A stretch of DNA of 64,000 bases, taken from NCBI GenBank assembly GCA_016722565.1, contig JADKIU010000002.1, positions 806,001 through 870,000 on the forward strand, read 5' to 3'. The first letter of the stretch is position 1; each line of letters starts with the position of its first letter. A model generated the notes under the pieces. That model was not told the DNA's origin, ran no database searches, and worked only from the letters and a program-made list of their open reading frames with translations. The translations under genes were made by a program, and so were the position numbers. The DNA comes from Bacteroidota bacterium. GTDB taxonomy: Bacteria; Bacteroidota; Bacteroidia; 2-12-FULL-35-15. Shown here piece by piece: positions 1 through 8,761 of the stretch.

Positions 1-313
1 TTAATTTTCCTTTTAAATCTTCTGCATTTAAAACATAGTTGGGTGTTTCACAAACAGCCAATACTTCATTGGCTTTGGTTAATACCGAAATACGCTCCAA
101 CTCATTTTCTTTTATTTCGAAGCGTTCAACCGTTGCAGGGATGACATTGTTTCTTAAAAAATCGGAGGTCGCATATACCTGCTTAACAACGATAGCCGAT
201 TGCATCAATTCGGGCACAATTTTAGCCCCTTCTGCTATGAACAAGCGGTGCTCTTCCCTGTACTTTTTTTGTTTTAAGGAATTGATGAAACTGATTTGGC
301 TTTTGGAAAGCAT
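1..313 (-). CDS. TrmH/SpoU-family RNA 2'-O-methyltransferase, N-terminal part (runs off the window)
   Basis: About 104 codons are visible, starting at the ATG at 313-311 and running leftward past base 1 with no stop. The N-terminus (MLSKSQISFINSLKQKKYRE, then HRLFIAEGAKIV) matches the substrate-binding domain that precedes the SPOUT methyltransferase fold in TrmH-type enzymes, which methylate ribose 2'-OH groups in rRNA or tRNA using SAM. The catalytic SPOUT domain lies outside the window, so the RNA target cannot be assigned. It is divergent from the outer membrane protein gene at 539. Confidence 0.75.
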   Translation of the reverse strand, partial: MLSKSQISFINSLKQKKYREEHRLFIAEGAKIVPELMQSAIVVKQVYATSDFLRNNVIPATVERFEIKENELERISVLTKANEVLAVCETPNYVLNAEDLKGKL

Positions 314-341
314 ATTTTATAGTTCTAAATAAAAAAAATTA

Positions 342-465
342 AACACATAGGCACATAGTTTTAAAACTTAAAATAAATTACATAGAGGAAGCAAGCTTCC
401 TTGAGATAGAGCTATGTGCTTCTATATAAAGCTTTAGCTTCTTATTTTCTATGTGTCTATGTGTT
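342..465. repeat. Intergenic inverted repeat (CACATAG/CTATGTG arms)
   Basis: The left arm at 342-358 (AACACATAGGCACATAG) pairs with the right arm at 449-465 with one mismatch; a smaller palindrome (GGAAGCAAGCTTCC) lies between them. It fills the 225-base divergent gap between the RNA methyltransferase and the Omp85-type gene. The design, short direct repeats in each of two complementary arms, is the same as in the octamer hairpin after accD. No promoter motif is clear here. Confidence 0.6.
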
Positions 466-538
466 AAAAAAATGCGAATCACTATTGTTACGGACAAATG
501 TAGTAATTTAGTAGCCTGAGTACAGTACATTTTTATCA

Positions 539-3048
539 TTGAGCGTGAGCAGAACAACTATTCATAAAAAATTTATACTCATCGGATTAATTCCTTTGCT
601 ATTGTTTGCTTGCCGACCGGCTCGTAAGTTGCAACAAGGTGAATACTTGCTCCAAAAAAATCATGTCATCGATAAAGATACCAAAGTCGACAAGAGTGAA
701 ATTGAAGCTTATATCAAGCAAAACCCAATCGTAAAATCTTATTAATCTTTCGTTTTCATCTTTGGCTGCACAATTTAGCGAATGAAGATAAGATTAAACG
801 TAAGCGGATTGTTTACGATAAAAAAATAGAAAATCGGAATAACCGTAGAATCGCACGAGGAAAAAAAGCAAAAAAAAATGATCGGCAATTGTTTGGCGAA
901 TGGCTGTTGAATGTGAGTGAACCACCGGTCATCTATGATTCGTTGTTGGCGAAAAAATCAGCAAAACAAATCAAATTATTCTTAAACAACAAAGGCTATT
1001 TCATCAGTGAAGTGACCGACTCGGTGGTATTTCGTAGAAGAAAACGCGCGAGTGTTTATTTCAAAATAAAAGCACAACCACCTTATCTGATTAATCAAGT
1101 GGAATATAAAATTCCGGATGAACTCTTAAATTATTACATCACTTCCGACACAGCCAACTGTCTTTTAAAATAAGGTAAAAACTACGATGTGGATGTGATG
1201 CAAAAAGAACGTGAGCGCATTTCAAACGAATTGAGTAATAACGGATATTTTCTGTTCACCAAGGATTATGTGTATTACGAAGTGGACAGCACATTGCCCA
1301 ACAACAAAGTAAACATCACCTTGGGCATCAAAAATTATGCATACAAGTTTTCCGACTATTCCGACTCCATTGTAGAGCGCCCGCATCAGCGTTTTTACAT
1401 TCGCAACATTTATTTGCAGCCCGATTTTGTTTCCAAGAAAATGGATTATGTAAAAAAAGATACCATCCGGATTGAATCGGGAACGGGACAGGAAATCCCC
1501 GACTCCGTAAAAAACAAAGAGGTGGATTATTATGTTTTACATACCAATGAGTTGAAATACAAAACAAAAGTTTTGCTCAACTGCGTGTTTTTACGAAAAG
1601 GAGAATTGTATCAATTGCAAAACGTGGACGATACGTACAAACGATTGTCGGAATTAAAATCATTCAAAACCATTAATATCTTTTTCAAACCTGCAGGTGG
1701 CGATTTCCTCGATTGCCATATTCAATTGAGCCCGATTCCGAAACAATCCTTTACCCTTGAAACGGAAGGTACCAACACCGGAAATGGCAACTTGGGAATT
1801 TCAGGAAGTATTGTCTATCAAAATCGAAACTTGCTGAAAGGTGCCGAAGTGTTTGAATTGCGCTTAAAAGGTGGTATTGAAGCACAAAAAACAGCCAATA
1901 GTAATTCGGCAAACATCAGTCCGACTTCCCAATTCAACACCATTGAATTCGGACCGGAAATGAACATTTACATTCCACGCTTTTTAGTTCCTTTTAATAT
2001 CAAGGCATCCAAACGTTCGAACCCGAAAACTATTTTTACCACATCGTTTAACTATCAACAACGTCCTGATTTCACGCGTTACATTTATAACTTATCGTTT
2101 TCCTACACGTGGAAAGAAACCGCTAAAAAACGACATACAATTAGTCCGGTGGTGATCAACTTTGTAAAGGTGGATTTACAAACCAATTTCCTCGACAACA
2201 TCAATGATTTGTATCTGATCAATAGTTTTACCGATCACATGGCAACCAGCACCCGTTATACGTTTACTTACAATGAGCAAAACATCAAAAAAGAAGAAAA
2301 CTTCTCTTTCTTTCGAGCAAATGCTGAATCATCCGGAAATATTTTAAGAGGAATTTACAACACCACCAATGCCATCAGACCAAATACTTTTGAGCAAAAC
2401 GACCAAGGCAGCTATACTTTGTTTGATGTTGCGTATTCGCAATACCTGAGAGTGGATGGTGACTTTCGGTATTATTTTAATTCCAACGAAATCAATAAAG
2501 TGGTTTTCAGAATTGCTGCTGGTATTGGTAAACCCTTAGCCAATTTCAAGGCATTGCCTTTTGAGCGCAGCTTCTTCAGTGGTGGAGCAAATGGAATTCG
2601 TGCTTGGCAAGCGCGTACCCTTGGACCGGGTTCTTACAATGATGGAGAAGAAATATCGTTCGGACAGATTGGCGATGGACAGTTGGAAGCCAATTTGGAA
2701 TACCGTTTTAAAATGTTCAAAATGCTAAAAGGTGCCATTTTCTGGGATGCCGGCAATACATGGCTACAGAAAAAGGAGGCCGGTCGCCCGGGTGGTGATT
2801 TTCAATTCGATCGTTTTGCAAAGGAAATTGCCATTGGAACAGGTGTAGGTATTCGTGCCGATTTTAACTTCTTCATCATCCGTTTTGATACCGGTTTAAA
2901 AGTGAGAGATCCGAAGTTTACCGAAAACAATCGATGGGTGATTAAAAACTTGTTTGATGCCGAATGGAAACGCGTTTACCGAATTGACCATAGCAATCAT
3001 AAATACGATTTCTTTACCTTCAATTTAGGGATTGGATACCCATTCTAA
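539..3048 (+). pseudogene. BamA/TamA (Omp85)-family outer membrane protein, broken by a frameshift and an in-frame stop
   Basis: Read through, this is a single Omp85-type protein of about 835 codons: a lipoprotein-like signal (LIPLLLFAC), POTRA-like region, then a beta-barrel ending in Phe (GIGYPF), as outer membrane proteins do. Omp85 proteins insert or translocate proteins at the outer membrane. Two lesions break it. One base is missing near 728-730: the frame must shift there to read NRKILLIFRFHLWL, a stretch usual in this family. An in-frame TAA lies at 1171-1173 between LLK and GKNYDVDVMQKERER; the frame is open on both sides of it. The start is TTG 539 or GTG 545; an in-frame TAG at 512 excludes anything further upstream. 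It could be a true pseudogene or carry sequence errors. The barrel half (1189-3048) is intact. Confidence 0.8.
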
Positions 3049-3059
3049 CCTCACCCCGG

Positions 3060-3084
3060 CCCTCTCCTAGAAATAAGGAGAGGG
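3060..3084. terminator. Hairpin after the Omp85-type gene
   Basis: A 9-bp perfect stem (CCCTCTCCT/AGGAGAGGG) with a 7-base loop lies 12 bases after the stop. It has no T-tract, so it may be a REP-type palindrome and not an intrinsic terminator. The CCCTCT/AGAGGG motif recurs in the palindrome at 50296-50438. Confidence 0.45.
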
Positions 3085-3291
3085 TGTGGCTTCGAAAGAT
3101 TGTCTTCTCCATTTCAAGAAAATAGTTTCAAAATCAATCATTTAAGCTTTAAAAAAATCATTTTAATCAATTCGTAAAATTTCTTAGCTTTGCCTTCCTA
3201 AAAAACTGGTTAATCAAAAATTAGGTTAATCGTTAATTGGATCAAACCCATTAACCTTTATCTATTAACCAATAACTTTTAATTAAACATT

Positions 3292-4347
3292 ATGGCAGCT
3301 AAGAAAATTGAAGAACTGTTGGGCGCAAATGCAAGCTTGTTAACCCACACCTGCAAAACCATTTCAAAAGATAACATTCATTTACCGGGCAACGATTTTG
3401 TAGATCGTATCTTCCAACAAACCAACCGCAGTCCGCAAGTATTGCGCAGCTTACAACAGTTGTACGGAACAGGCCGTTTAGCCAACACCGGCTACATGAG
3501 TATTTTACCGGTAGATCAAGGAATTGAGCACAGTGCAGGCGCTTCTTTTGCTCCCAATCCAATTTATTTTGATTCAGAAAATATCGTAAAACTTGCCATC
3601 GAAGGTGGTTGTAACGCTGTTGCTTCTACGTATGGCGTTTTGGCTTCGGTGTCGCGCAAATACGCACATAAAATTCCATTCATCGTTAAAATCAATCACA
3701 ACGAGTTTTTAACCTACCCGAATAAATTTGATCAAATTATGTTCGGTACGGTTGAAGAAGCTTGGAACATGGGCGCTGTAGCCGTTGGTGCAACCATCTA
3801 TTTTGGTTCGCCTGAATCGGGTCGCCAAATTGTAGAAGTAGCACAAGCCTTCGCTAGAGCGCATGAATTGGGTATGGCAACCGTTTTATGGTGCTATACA
3901 CGTAACAATGCATTTAAAAAAGACGGAGTAGATTACCATACTGCTGCCGATTTATCGTCACAAGCAAATCACTTGGGAGTAACGATTCAAGCAGATATCA
4001 TCAAACAAAAATTATCGGATAAAAATGGCGGATACACAGCTATTAACTTCGGTAAAACACATCCAAAAGTATATTCTGAATTAACAACCGATAACCCGAT
4101 TGACCTTTGCCGTTACCAAGTAGCTAATTGTTACATGGGTAGAATGGGATTAATCAATTCCGGTGGAGAATCAAAAGGTGCTTCCGATTTAGCCGAAGCA
4201 GTAACTACAGCGGTGATTAATAAACGTGCAGGCGGACAAGGTTTAATTTCAGGTAGAAAAGCATTCCAAAAACCGGTTAAAGAAGGTGTTGAGTTGTTGA
4301 ATACAATTCAAGACGTTTATTTAGATAAGACGATTACTATTGCATAA
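3292..4347 (+). CDS. fbaB: Class I fructose-bisphosphate aldolase (FbaB/DhnA type)
   Basis: This 351-residue protein interconverts fructose 1,6-bisphosphate with glyceraldehyde 3-phosphate and DHAP in cytosolic glycolysis/gluconeogenesis. Family landmarks are visible: LPVDQGIEHSAGASFAPNP near residue 70, the barrel strand PFIVKINHNEF with a lysine, and a C-terminal phosphate-binding region (GLINSGGESKGASDL, then GLISGRKAF). The length is normal for DhnA-type aldolases. It uses ATG 3292 after an AT-rich leader. TAGCTTTG at 3185-3192 resembles a -7 element, but I find no convincing -33 box. It stands alone between the Omp85-type gene and accD. Confidence 0.9.
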   Translation: MAAKKIEELLGANASLLTHTCKTISKDNIHLPGNDFVDRIFQQTNRSPQVLRSLQQLYGTGRLANTGYMSILPVDQGIEHSAGASFAPNPIYFDSENIVKLAIEGGCNAVASTYGVLASVSRKYAHKIPFIVKINHNEFLTYPNKFDQIMFGTVEEAWNMGAVAVGATIYFGSPESGRQIVEVAQAFARAHELGMATVLWCYTRNNAFKKDGVDYHTAADLSSQANHLGVTIQADIIKQKLSDKNGGYTAINFGKTHPKVYSELTTDNPIDLCRYQVANCYMGRMGLINSGGESKGASDLAEAVTTAVINKRAGGQGLISGRKAFQKPVKEGVELLNTIQDVYLDKTITIA

Positions 4348-4350
4348 ATC

Positions 4351-4421
4351 AGTTGTTTGTTGTTGGTTATTGGTTGTTTAGAACAACCCTTCTCTCCAAC
4401 AACTGACAACCAACAACTAAG
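4351..4421. repeat. GTT/AAC-rich inverted repeat
   Basis: The left side is GTT-rich (AGTTGTTTGTTGTTGGTTAT at 4351-4370) and the right side is AAC-rich (CCAACAACTGACAACCAACA at 4396-4415). They can form a long imperfect hairpin between fbaB and accD. A second copy flanks the ACP gene at 31789-31876, and the right-arm sequence recurs inside a ketosynthase gene at 45662-45686. Confidence 0.65.
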
Positions 4422-4430
4422 AACAAAAAA

Positions 4431-5282
4431 ATGAGTTGGTTCAAACGTAAAAAAGAAGGTATCTCTACATCCACAAAGGAGAAAAAAGAAACTCCGGAAG
4501 GATTGTGGTACAAATGCCCTTCTTGCAAAAAAATAACAAACACCACAGAGCATGAATTAAACCTGTTTGTTTGTCCGAATGAAGAATGCCAATACCACGA
4601 AAAAATTGGTTCTGCCGAATATTTTAAAATCATATTCGACAACAACGAATTTGTGGAATTGAACGAAAATCTTACTGCGGGTGACCCATTGGGTTTTGTG
4701 GATACAAAAAAATACACCGACCGATTGGTGGATACCGCAAAAAAGACACATTTGAAAGATGCGTTGAGAAGTGCACATGGCAAGGTAGATGGTGAAGATT
4801 TGGTGATTGCGTGTATGGACTTTAGCTTTATTGGTGGTTCGATGGGTTCGGTAGTAGGTGAAAAAATTGCAAGAGCTTGTGATTATTGCATCGAGAAACG
4901 CATTCCATTGATGATTATCTCCAAATCAGGAGGAGCACGTATGATGGAAGCAGCCTTTTCATTGATGCAAATGGCAAAAACATCCGCGAAGCTATCCTTG
5001 ATGGCAGAGGCAAAAGTGCCGTATATTTCATTCTTGACCGACCCGACAACGGGAGGCGTTACCGCTTCGTATGCCATGTTAGGGGATTTAAACATTGCCG
5101 AGCCGGGAGCATTAATCGGTTTTGCCGGTCCGCGTGTTGTAAAAGAAACCATTGGAAAAGACTTACCAAAAGGCTTCCAAACCTCCGAATTTGTGTTGGA
5201 GCATGGCTTTTTGGATAAAATCGTGAACCGCAAGGATTTGAAAGCAAAATTAGCGCAGTTGTTACGAATGTTTAAGAACTAG
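4431..5282 (+). CDS. accD: Acetyl-CoA carboxylase carboxyltransferase subunit beta
   Basis: AccD (283 aa) pairs with AccA to move the carboxyl group from biotin on AccB to acetyl-CoA, making malonyl-CoA for fatty acid synthesis and also the extender supply for the aryl polyene locus in this window. A four-cysteine zinc ribbon is visible at the N-terminus (YKCPSCKK, then VCPNEEC), followed by the crotonase-like carboxyltransferase fold with SKSGGARMMEA and FLTDPTTGGVTASYA. The length is normal. The stop is followed at once by an octamer-repeat hairpin. Confidence 0.96.
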   Translation: MSWFKRKKEGISTSTKEKKETPEGLWYKCPSCKKITNTTEHELNLFVCPNEECQYHEKIGSAEYFKIIFDNNEFVELNENLTAGDPLGFVDTKKYTDRLVDTAKKTHLKDALRSAHGKVDGEDLVIACMDFSFIGGSMGSVVGEKIARACDYCIEKRIPLMIISKSGGARMMEAAFSLMQMAKTSAKLSLMAEAKVPYISFLTDPTTGGVTASYAMLGDLNIAEPGALIGFAGPRVVKETIGKDLPKGFQTSEFVLEHGFLDKIVNRKDLKAKLAQLLRMFKN

Positions 5283-5290
5283 TTTTTAAA

Positions 5291-5388
5291 GTGACTAGGT
5301 GACTAAGTGACTAGGTGACTAAGTAGTCTGGATACCTAGTTTATTCTTTTCTCCCTAGTTACCTAGTCACCTAGTCACTTAGTCACCT
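5291..5388. repeat. GTGACTAR octamer hairpin
   Basis: Four tandem GTGACTAG/GTGACTAA units on the left (from 5291) face four or more TAGTCACC/TAGTTACC units on the right (to about 5388), giving a large imperfect hairpin between accD and rpsO. It is one of at least five such arrays in the window (also 8659, 10864-11238, 21902, 47052). Confidence 0.8.
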
Positions 5389-5434
5389 AATAACATGTCA
5401 ATTACTACCCTAACACATTTTTCTAAAAAAATGC

Positions 5435-5463
5435 TTGTTAATAACGAAAATTATATATCTTTG
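5435..5463 (+). promoter_or_regulatory. Bacteroidota-type promoter of rpsO
   Basis: A TTG at 5435-5437, an 18-base spacer and TATCTTTG at 5456-5463 match the TTTG-N19-TAnnTTTG consensus used by the Bacteroidota primary sigma factor. The predicted start is about 5470, giving a leader of roughly 28 bases before the rpsO ATG. Confidence 0.65.
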
Positions 5464-5497
5464 CATTCCTTAAAAATAAAAACAAAAGACGAATACA

Positions 5498-5767
5498 ATG
5501 TATTTAACATCAGAAATTAAAAAAGACATTTTCAAAAAGCACGGAAAATCTGAAAAAGATACCGGATCATCTGAAGGACAAATCGCTTTGTTCTCTCACA
5601 GAATTGACCACTTAACCGAGCATTTGAAATCCAACAAAAAAGATTTTGGAACTCAAAAATCTCTTATCGCATTAGTAGCTAAAAGACGTAGTTTATTAGA
5701 TTACGTAAAAGCAAACGACATCGAAAGATACCGTGCTATCGTTAAGAAACTTGAATTAAGAAAATAA
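5498..5767 (+). CDS. rpsO: 30S ribosomal protein S15
   Basis: S15 (89 aa, exactly the usual length) binds 16S rRNA early in small-subunit assembly. The family signature is clear: KHGKSEKDTGSSEGQIALF near the N-terminus, the HRIDHLTEHLKSNKKD helix, and LVAKRRSLLDYVK with the C-terminal LELRK. It lies upstream of pnp, the classic rpsO-pnp order, but a strong terminator separates the two. Confidence 0.98.
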   Translation: MYLTSEIKKDIFKKHGKSEKDTGSSEGQIALFSHRIDHLTEHLKSNKKDFGTQKSLIALVAKRRSLLDYVKANDIERYRAIVKKLELRK

Positions 5768-5796
5768 TTTGAATTCTTAAGATAACCTTACGAAAG

Positions 5797-5825
5797 GCAT
5801 TCTACTTTATAGTAGAATGCTTTTT
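5797..5825 (+). terminator. Intrinsic terminator after rpsO
   Basis: A perfect 10-bp stem (GCATTCTACT/AGTAGAATGC) with a TTAT loop is followed by five T. It lies between rpsO and pnp. Confidence 0.88.
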
Positions 5826-5904
5826 GTGTATATAAACAATTCGAATTTTAGTATCAATAAATAATAGGTAGGTAAGAAAACAATAAATTAAAAAACAAAA
5901 AAAC

Positions 5905-8049
5905 ATGTCACAAATTGGAATTACACACACGTTCGCATTAGCTGATGGACGTGAGATTACACTCGAAACAGGAAAATTAGCAAAACAAGCTGACGGCTCT
6001 GTGGTAGTGAAAATGGGCAACACCATGTTGCTTGCAACCATTGTATCTAACAAAGATGCAAAAGAAGGAACAGACTTTTTACCATTGTCTGTTGATTATC
6101 AAGAAAAATTCGCGGCAGCAGGCCGTTTCCCAGGAGGATTTTTTAAACGTGAAGCAAGAATATCTGATTACGAAGTATTGATTTGCCGTTTAGTGGATCG
6201 TGCATTACGCCCACTCTTCCCTGCAGATTACCACTCCGACACACAAGTATTGATTTCATTAATTTCCGGTGATGTAAACACCATGCCGGATGCATTGGCT
6301 TGTTTGGCTGCATCTGCTGCCATCTCCGTTTCTGATATTCCATTTGATGGACCGGTATCTGAAGTACGTGTTGGTAAAGTTGATGGCAAATTGGTGATCA
6401 ACCCTTCTGTAGAAGACAACGCAAAATCTACATTGGATATGATTATCGCTGCTTCTGCTAAAGATATCATGATGGTGGAAGGTGAAATGGATGAGATTTC
6501 TGAAGCAGAAATGTTGGAAGCAATTAAATTCGGACACGAAGCTATCAAAATACAAATCAATGCCATTAAGGAATTGGTTGCTAAAGTAGAAGCTGTAAAA
6601 GGTAAAATTGTTAAACGTGAATATTGCCACGAAACAAATGATGCTGAATTGAAAGAACGTGTTTACAAAGCACTTTACGACAAAGCATACGCAGTTGCAA
6701 AATCACAAAACCCAAATAAAAAAGAACGTGGTGCTGCTTTCAAAGCAGTTGTTACTGAATTTATTGATTCATTACCGGAAGAAGAAAAAGCAACAATCAA
6801 TCAATCATTGGTAAAAAAATATTACCACGATGTTGAATACGATGCTGTTCGTAGATTCGTATTGGATGAACGTGCTCGTTTGGATGGTCGTAAAACCAAC
6901 CAAATCCGCCCTATCTGGAGCGAAGTCGGTTATTTGCCTTCTGCTCACGGTTCTGCAGTATTCACACGCGGTGAAACACAATCGTTAACCACTGTAACCT
7001 TAGGAACTAAATTGGATTTACAATCCATCGACAGAGCCTTGTACCAAGGACAAAATAACTTTATGTTGCATTACAACTTCCCTGCATTTTCTACAGGTGA
7101 AGTAAAACCAAACCGTGGTCCAGGTAGACGTGAAGTTGGTCATGGTAACTTAGCTGAACGTGCTTTGAGAAAAGTACTTTCTCCTGAAAACCCATACACT
7201 GTTCGTGTTGTTTCTGATATCTTAGAATCAAACGGTTCGTCTTCCATGGCAACAGTTTGTGCCGGAACATTGGCATTGATGGATGCCGGTGTGAAAATCA
7301 CAAAACCGGTTTCTGGTATTGCAATGGGATTGATTACCGATGATAAAGGTAAATATGCAATTCTTTCCGACATCTTAGGTGATGAAGATCACTTGGGTGA
7401 TATGGACTTTAAAGTAACCGGAACAAAAGACGGTATCACTGCTTGTCAAATGGATTTGAAAGTAGATGGTTTACCGTATGAAGTAATGGCTGAAGCCTTA
7501 CAACAAGCGAAAGAAGGACGTTTACACATCCTTGGAGAAATGGCGAAAACCATTACTGCTCCTCGTGAAGATTATAAAGAACATGCTCCTCGTATTGTGA
7601 AAATGACTGTTCCGAAAGAATTTATCGGAGCAATCATCGGACCTGGAGGAAAAATTATTCAAGAAATGCAACGCGAAACGGGTGCGACCATTGTTATCGA
7701 AGAAAAAGATGGAATGGGTCATATCGATATCGTTGCAGTTGACAAAGCAAAAATTGATGCTGTATTAACTAAAATCAAAGGCATTGTTGCTCAACCAGAA
7801 GTGGGTGAAGTATACGAAGGAAAAGTAAAATCAATTATGGCATTTGGTGCTTTCGTTGAATTTATGCCGGGTAAAGATGGTTTGTTACACATTTCTGAAG
7901 TAAATCATACACGCCTAGAAAGCATGGATGGCGTTCTGAAAGAAGGCGAAAAAATACAAGTGAAATTAATTGGTGTTGATCCGAAAACGGGTAAATTCAA
8001 ATTGTCTCGCAAAGTATTATTGCCAAAGCCTGAAGCGGCTACTAATTAA
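5905..8049 (+). CDS. pnp: Polynucleotide phosphorylase
   Basis: PNPase (714 aa, normal length) degrades RNA 3' to 5' by phosphorolysis, forming nucleoside diphosphates. Two RNase PH-like domains make up most of it; the second holds the active-site region around FTRGETQSL and ILGDEDHLGDMDFKV. A KH domain follows (IIGPGGKII, near residue 576) and then an S1 domain (GKVKSIMAFGAFVEF, near residue 635). It follows rpsO, and a strong terminator ends the gene. Confidence 0.98.
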   Translation: MSQIGITHTFALADGREITLETGKLAKQADGSVVVKMGNTMLLATIVSNKDAKEGTDFLPLSVDYQEKFAAAGRFPGGFFKREARISDYEVLICRLVDRALRPLFPADYHSDTQVLISLISGDVNTMPDALACLAASAAISVSDIPFDGPVSEVRVGKVDGKLVINPSVEDNAKSTLDMIIAASAKDIMMVEGEMDEISEAEMLEAIKFGHEAIKIQINAIKELVAKVEAVKGKIVKREYCHETNDAELKERVYKALYDKAYAVAKSQNPNKKERGAAFKAVVTEFIDSLPEEEKATINQSLVKKYYHDVEYDAVRRFVLDERARLDGRKTNQIRPIWSEVGYLPSAHGSAVFTRGETQSLTTVTLGTKLDLQSIDRALYQGQNNFMLHYNFPAFSTGEVKPNRGPGRREVGHGNLAERALRKVLSPENPYTVRVVSDILESNGSSSMATVCAGTLALMDAGVKITKPVSGIAMGLITDDKGKYAILSDILGDEDHLGDMDFKVTGTKDGITACQMDLKVDGLPYEVMAEALQQAKEGRLHILGEMAKTITAPREDYKEHAPRIVKMTVPKEFIGAIIGPGGKIIQEMQRETGATIVIEEKDGMGHIDIVAVDKAKIDAVLTKIKGIVAQPEVGEVYEGKVKSIMAFGAFVEFMPGKDGLLHISEVNHTRLESMDGVLKEGEKIQVKLIGVDPKTGKFKLSRKVLLPKPEAATN

Positions 8050-8072
8050 TTTCGAATTTCTAATGATGAAAG

Positions 8073-8105
8073 AACTCCTGTTGAAAAGCAGGAGTTTTTT
8101 TTTGT
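8073..8105 (+). terminator. Intrinsic terminator after pnp
   Basis: An 8-bp stem (AACTCCTG/CAGGAGTT) with an 8-base loop runs into a T-tract of about ten bases. It begins 23 bases after the pnp stop. Confidence 0.9.
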
Positions 8106-8125
8106 TTAAAATTCGTTTCTTTTTT

Positions 8126-8336
8126 AGGAGCAACTTCTCCTCGCTTCGCAATCAGCATTCGTCCCGCTTTACGCTACAAGTCCTCATTCCGCTGCGCTTC
8201 ACTCCGGGCTTTTTATGTCGAAGCTATCGGGGGCTAATAACATTGTTATTAGCCCCGATTGTAATGAAGCTCCGCGCATGCGAGCGAAATGAAAAGCGGG
8301 TGAATGTTTATTATGGAAACATATGTGAATGCTCCT
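8126..8336. repeat. Miniature repeat element, copy 1 (AGGAGCA/TGCTCCT ends)
   Basis: This is the first of two tandem copies of an element with terminal inverted repeats AGGAGCA (8126) and TGCTCCT (8330-8336). Inside, CCCGCTTT pairs with AAAGCGGG, and a central GGGCTAATAAC/GTTATTAGCCC hairpin is present. No credible protein is encoded; the short open frames across it look incidental. The whole 8050-8761 gap holds only repeats and terminators. Confidence 0.75.
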
Positions 8337-8353
8337 AATTAAAATAATTTTCC

Positions 8354-8588
8354 AGGAGCAACTTCTCCTCGCTTCGCAATCAGTATTCGTCCCGCTTTAC
8401 GCTACAAGTCCTCATTTCGCTGCGCTTCATTCCGGGCTTTTCGCTACTCCCGATCCCGATAGCTATCGGGACTATCGGGACGGGGCTAAAAACAATATTA
8501 TTAGCCCCGATTGCAATGAAGCTCCGCGTATGCGAGCGAAATGAAAAGCGGGTGAATGTTTATTATGGAAACATATGTGAATGCTCCT
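8354..8588. repeat. Miniature repeat element, copy 2, carrying an extra micro-palindrome
   Basis: This copy has the same ends and internal sequence as the copy at 8126-8336 with a few substitutions. It is about 24 bases longer because the middle holds CCCGATAGCTATCGGGA (8455-8471) plus a partial repeat of it. The same 17-bp palindrome is found at other places in this window. Confidence 0.75.
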
Positions 8589-8613
8589 AATTAATTACAA
8601 TAATTAACCAGGG

Positions 8614-8683
8614 CGTCATTGCGAGCCCGAGTATTCGGGAGAAGCAATCTTTTTTCAAGTGACTAGGTGACTAGGTGACTAAG
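8614..8683. repeat. CGTCATTGCGAG/GAAGCAATC element with a palindrome inside, then an octamer array
   Basis: CGTCATTGCGAG (8614-8625) and GAAGCAATCT (8641-8650) form the common dispersed element of this genome. Here the bases between them are CCCGAGTATTCGGGA (8626-8640), a member of the CCCGATAG palindrome family. Three GTGACTAG/A units follow at 8659-8683. Confidence 0.7.
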
Positions 8684-8710
8684 CATTCGTTTACGATTAA
8701 AAACAAAATA

Positions 8711-8740
8711 AAAAAGAGTTGATTGCTCAACTCTTTTTTA
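8711..8740 (-). terminator. Terminator of the T9SS protein gene
   Basis: An AGAGTTGA/TCAACTCT stem with a TTGC loop is flanked by A- and T-tracts on both sides, so it can act in either direction. On the minus strand it lies about 20 bases after the stop of the gene at 8762-10681. Confidence 0.8.
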
Positions 8741-8761
8741 TCAAACATACATTTGAACGAA

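Noticed and set aside
4886..6630. Several minus- or plus-strand open frames inside accD and pnp
   Set aside because: They are out-of-frame shadows of highly conserved genes and lack any independent support.
7970..8544. Two open frames of 122 and 71 codons across 7970-8544 on the plus strand
   Set aside because: They overlap pnp or the tandem miniature element, have no signal or family features, and their sequence follows the repeat copies.
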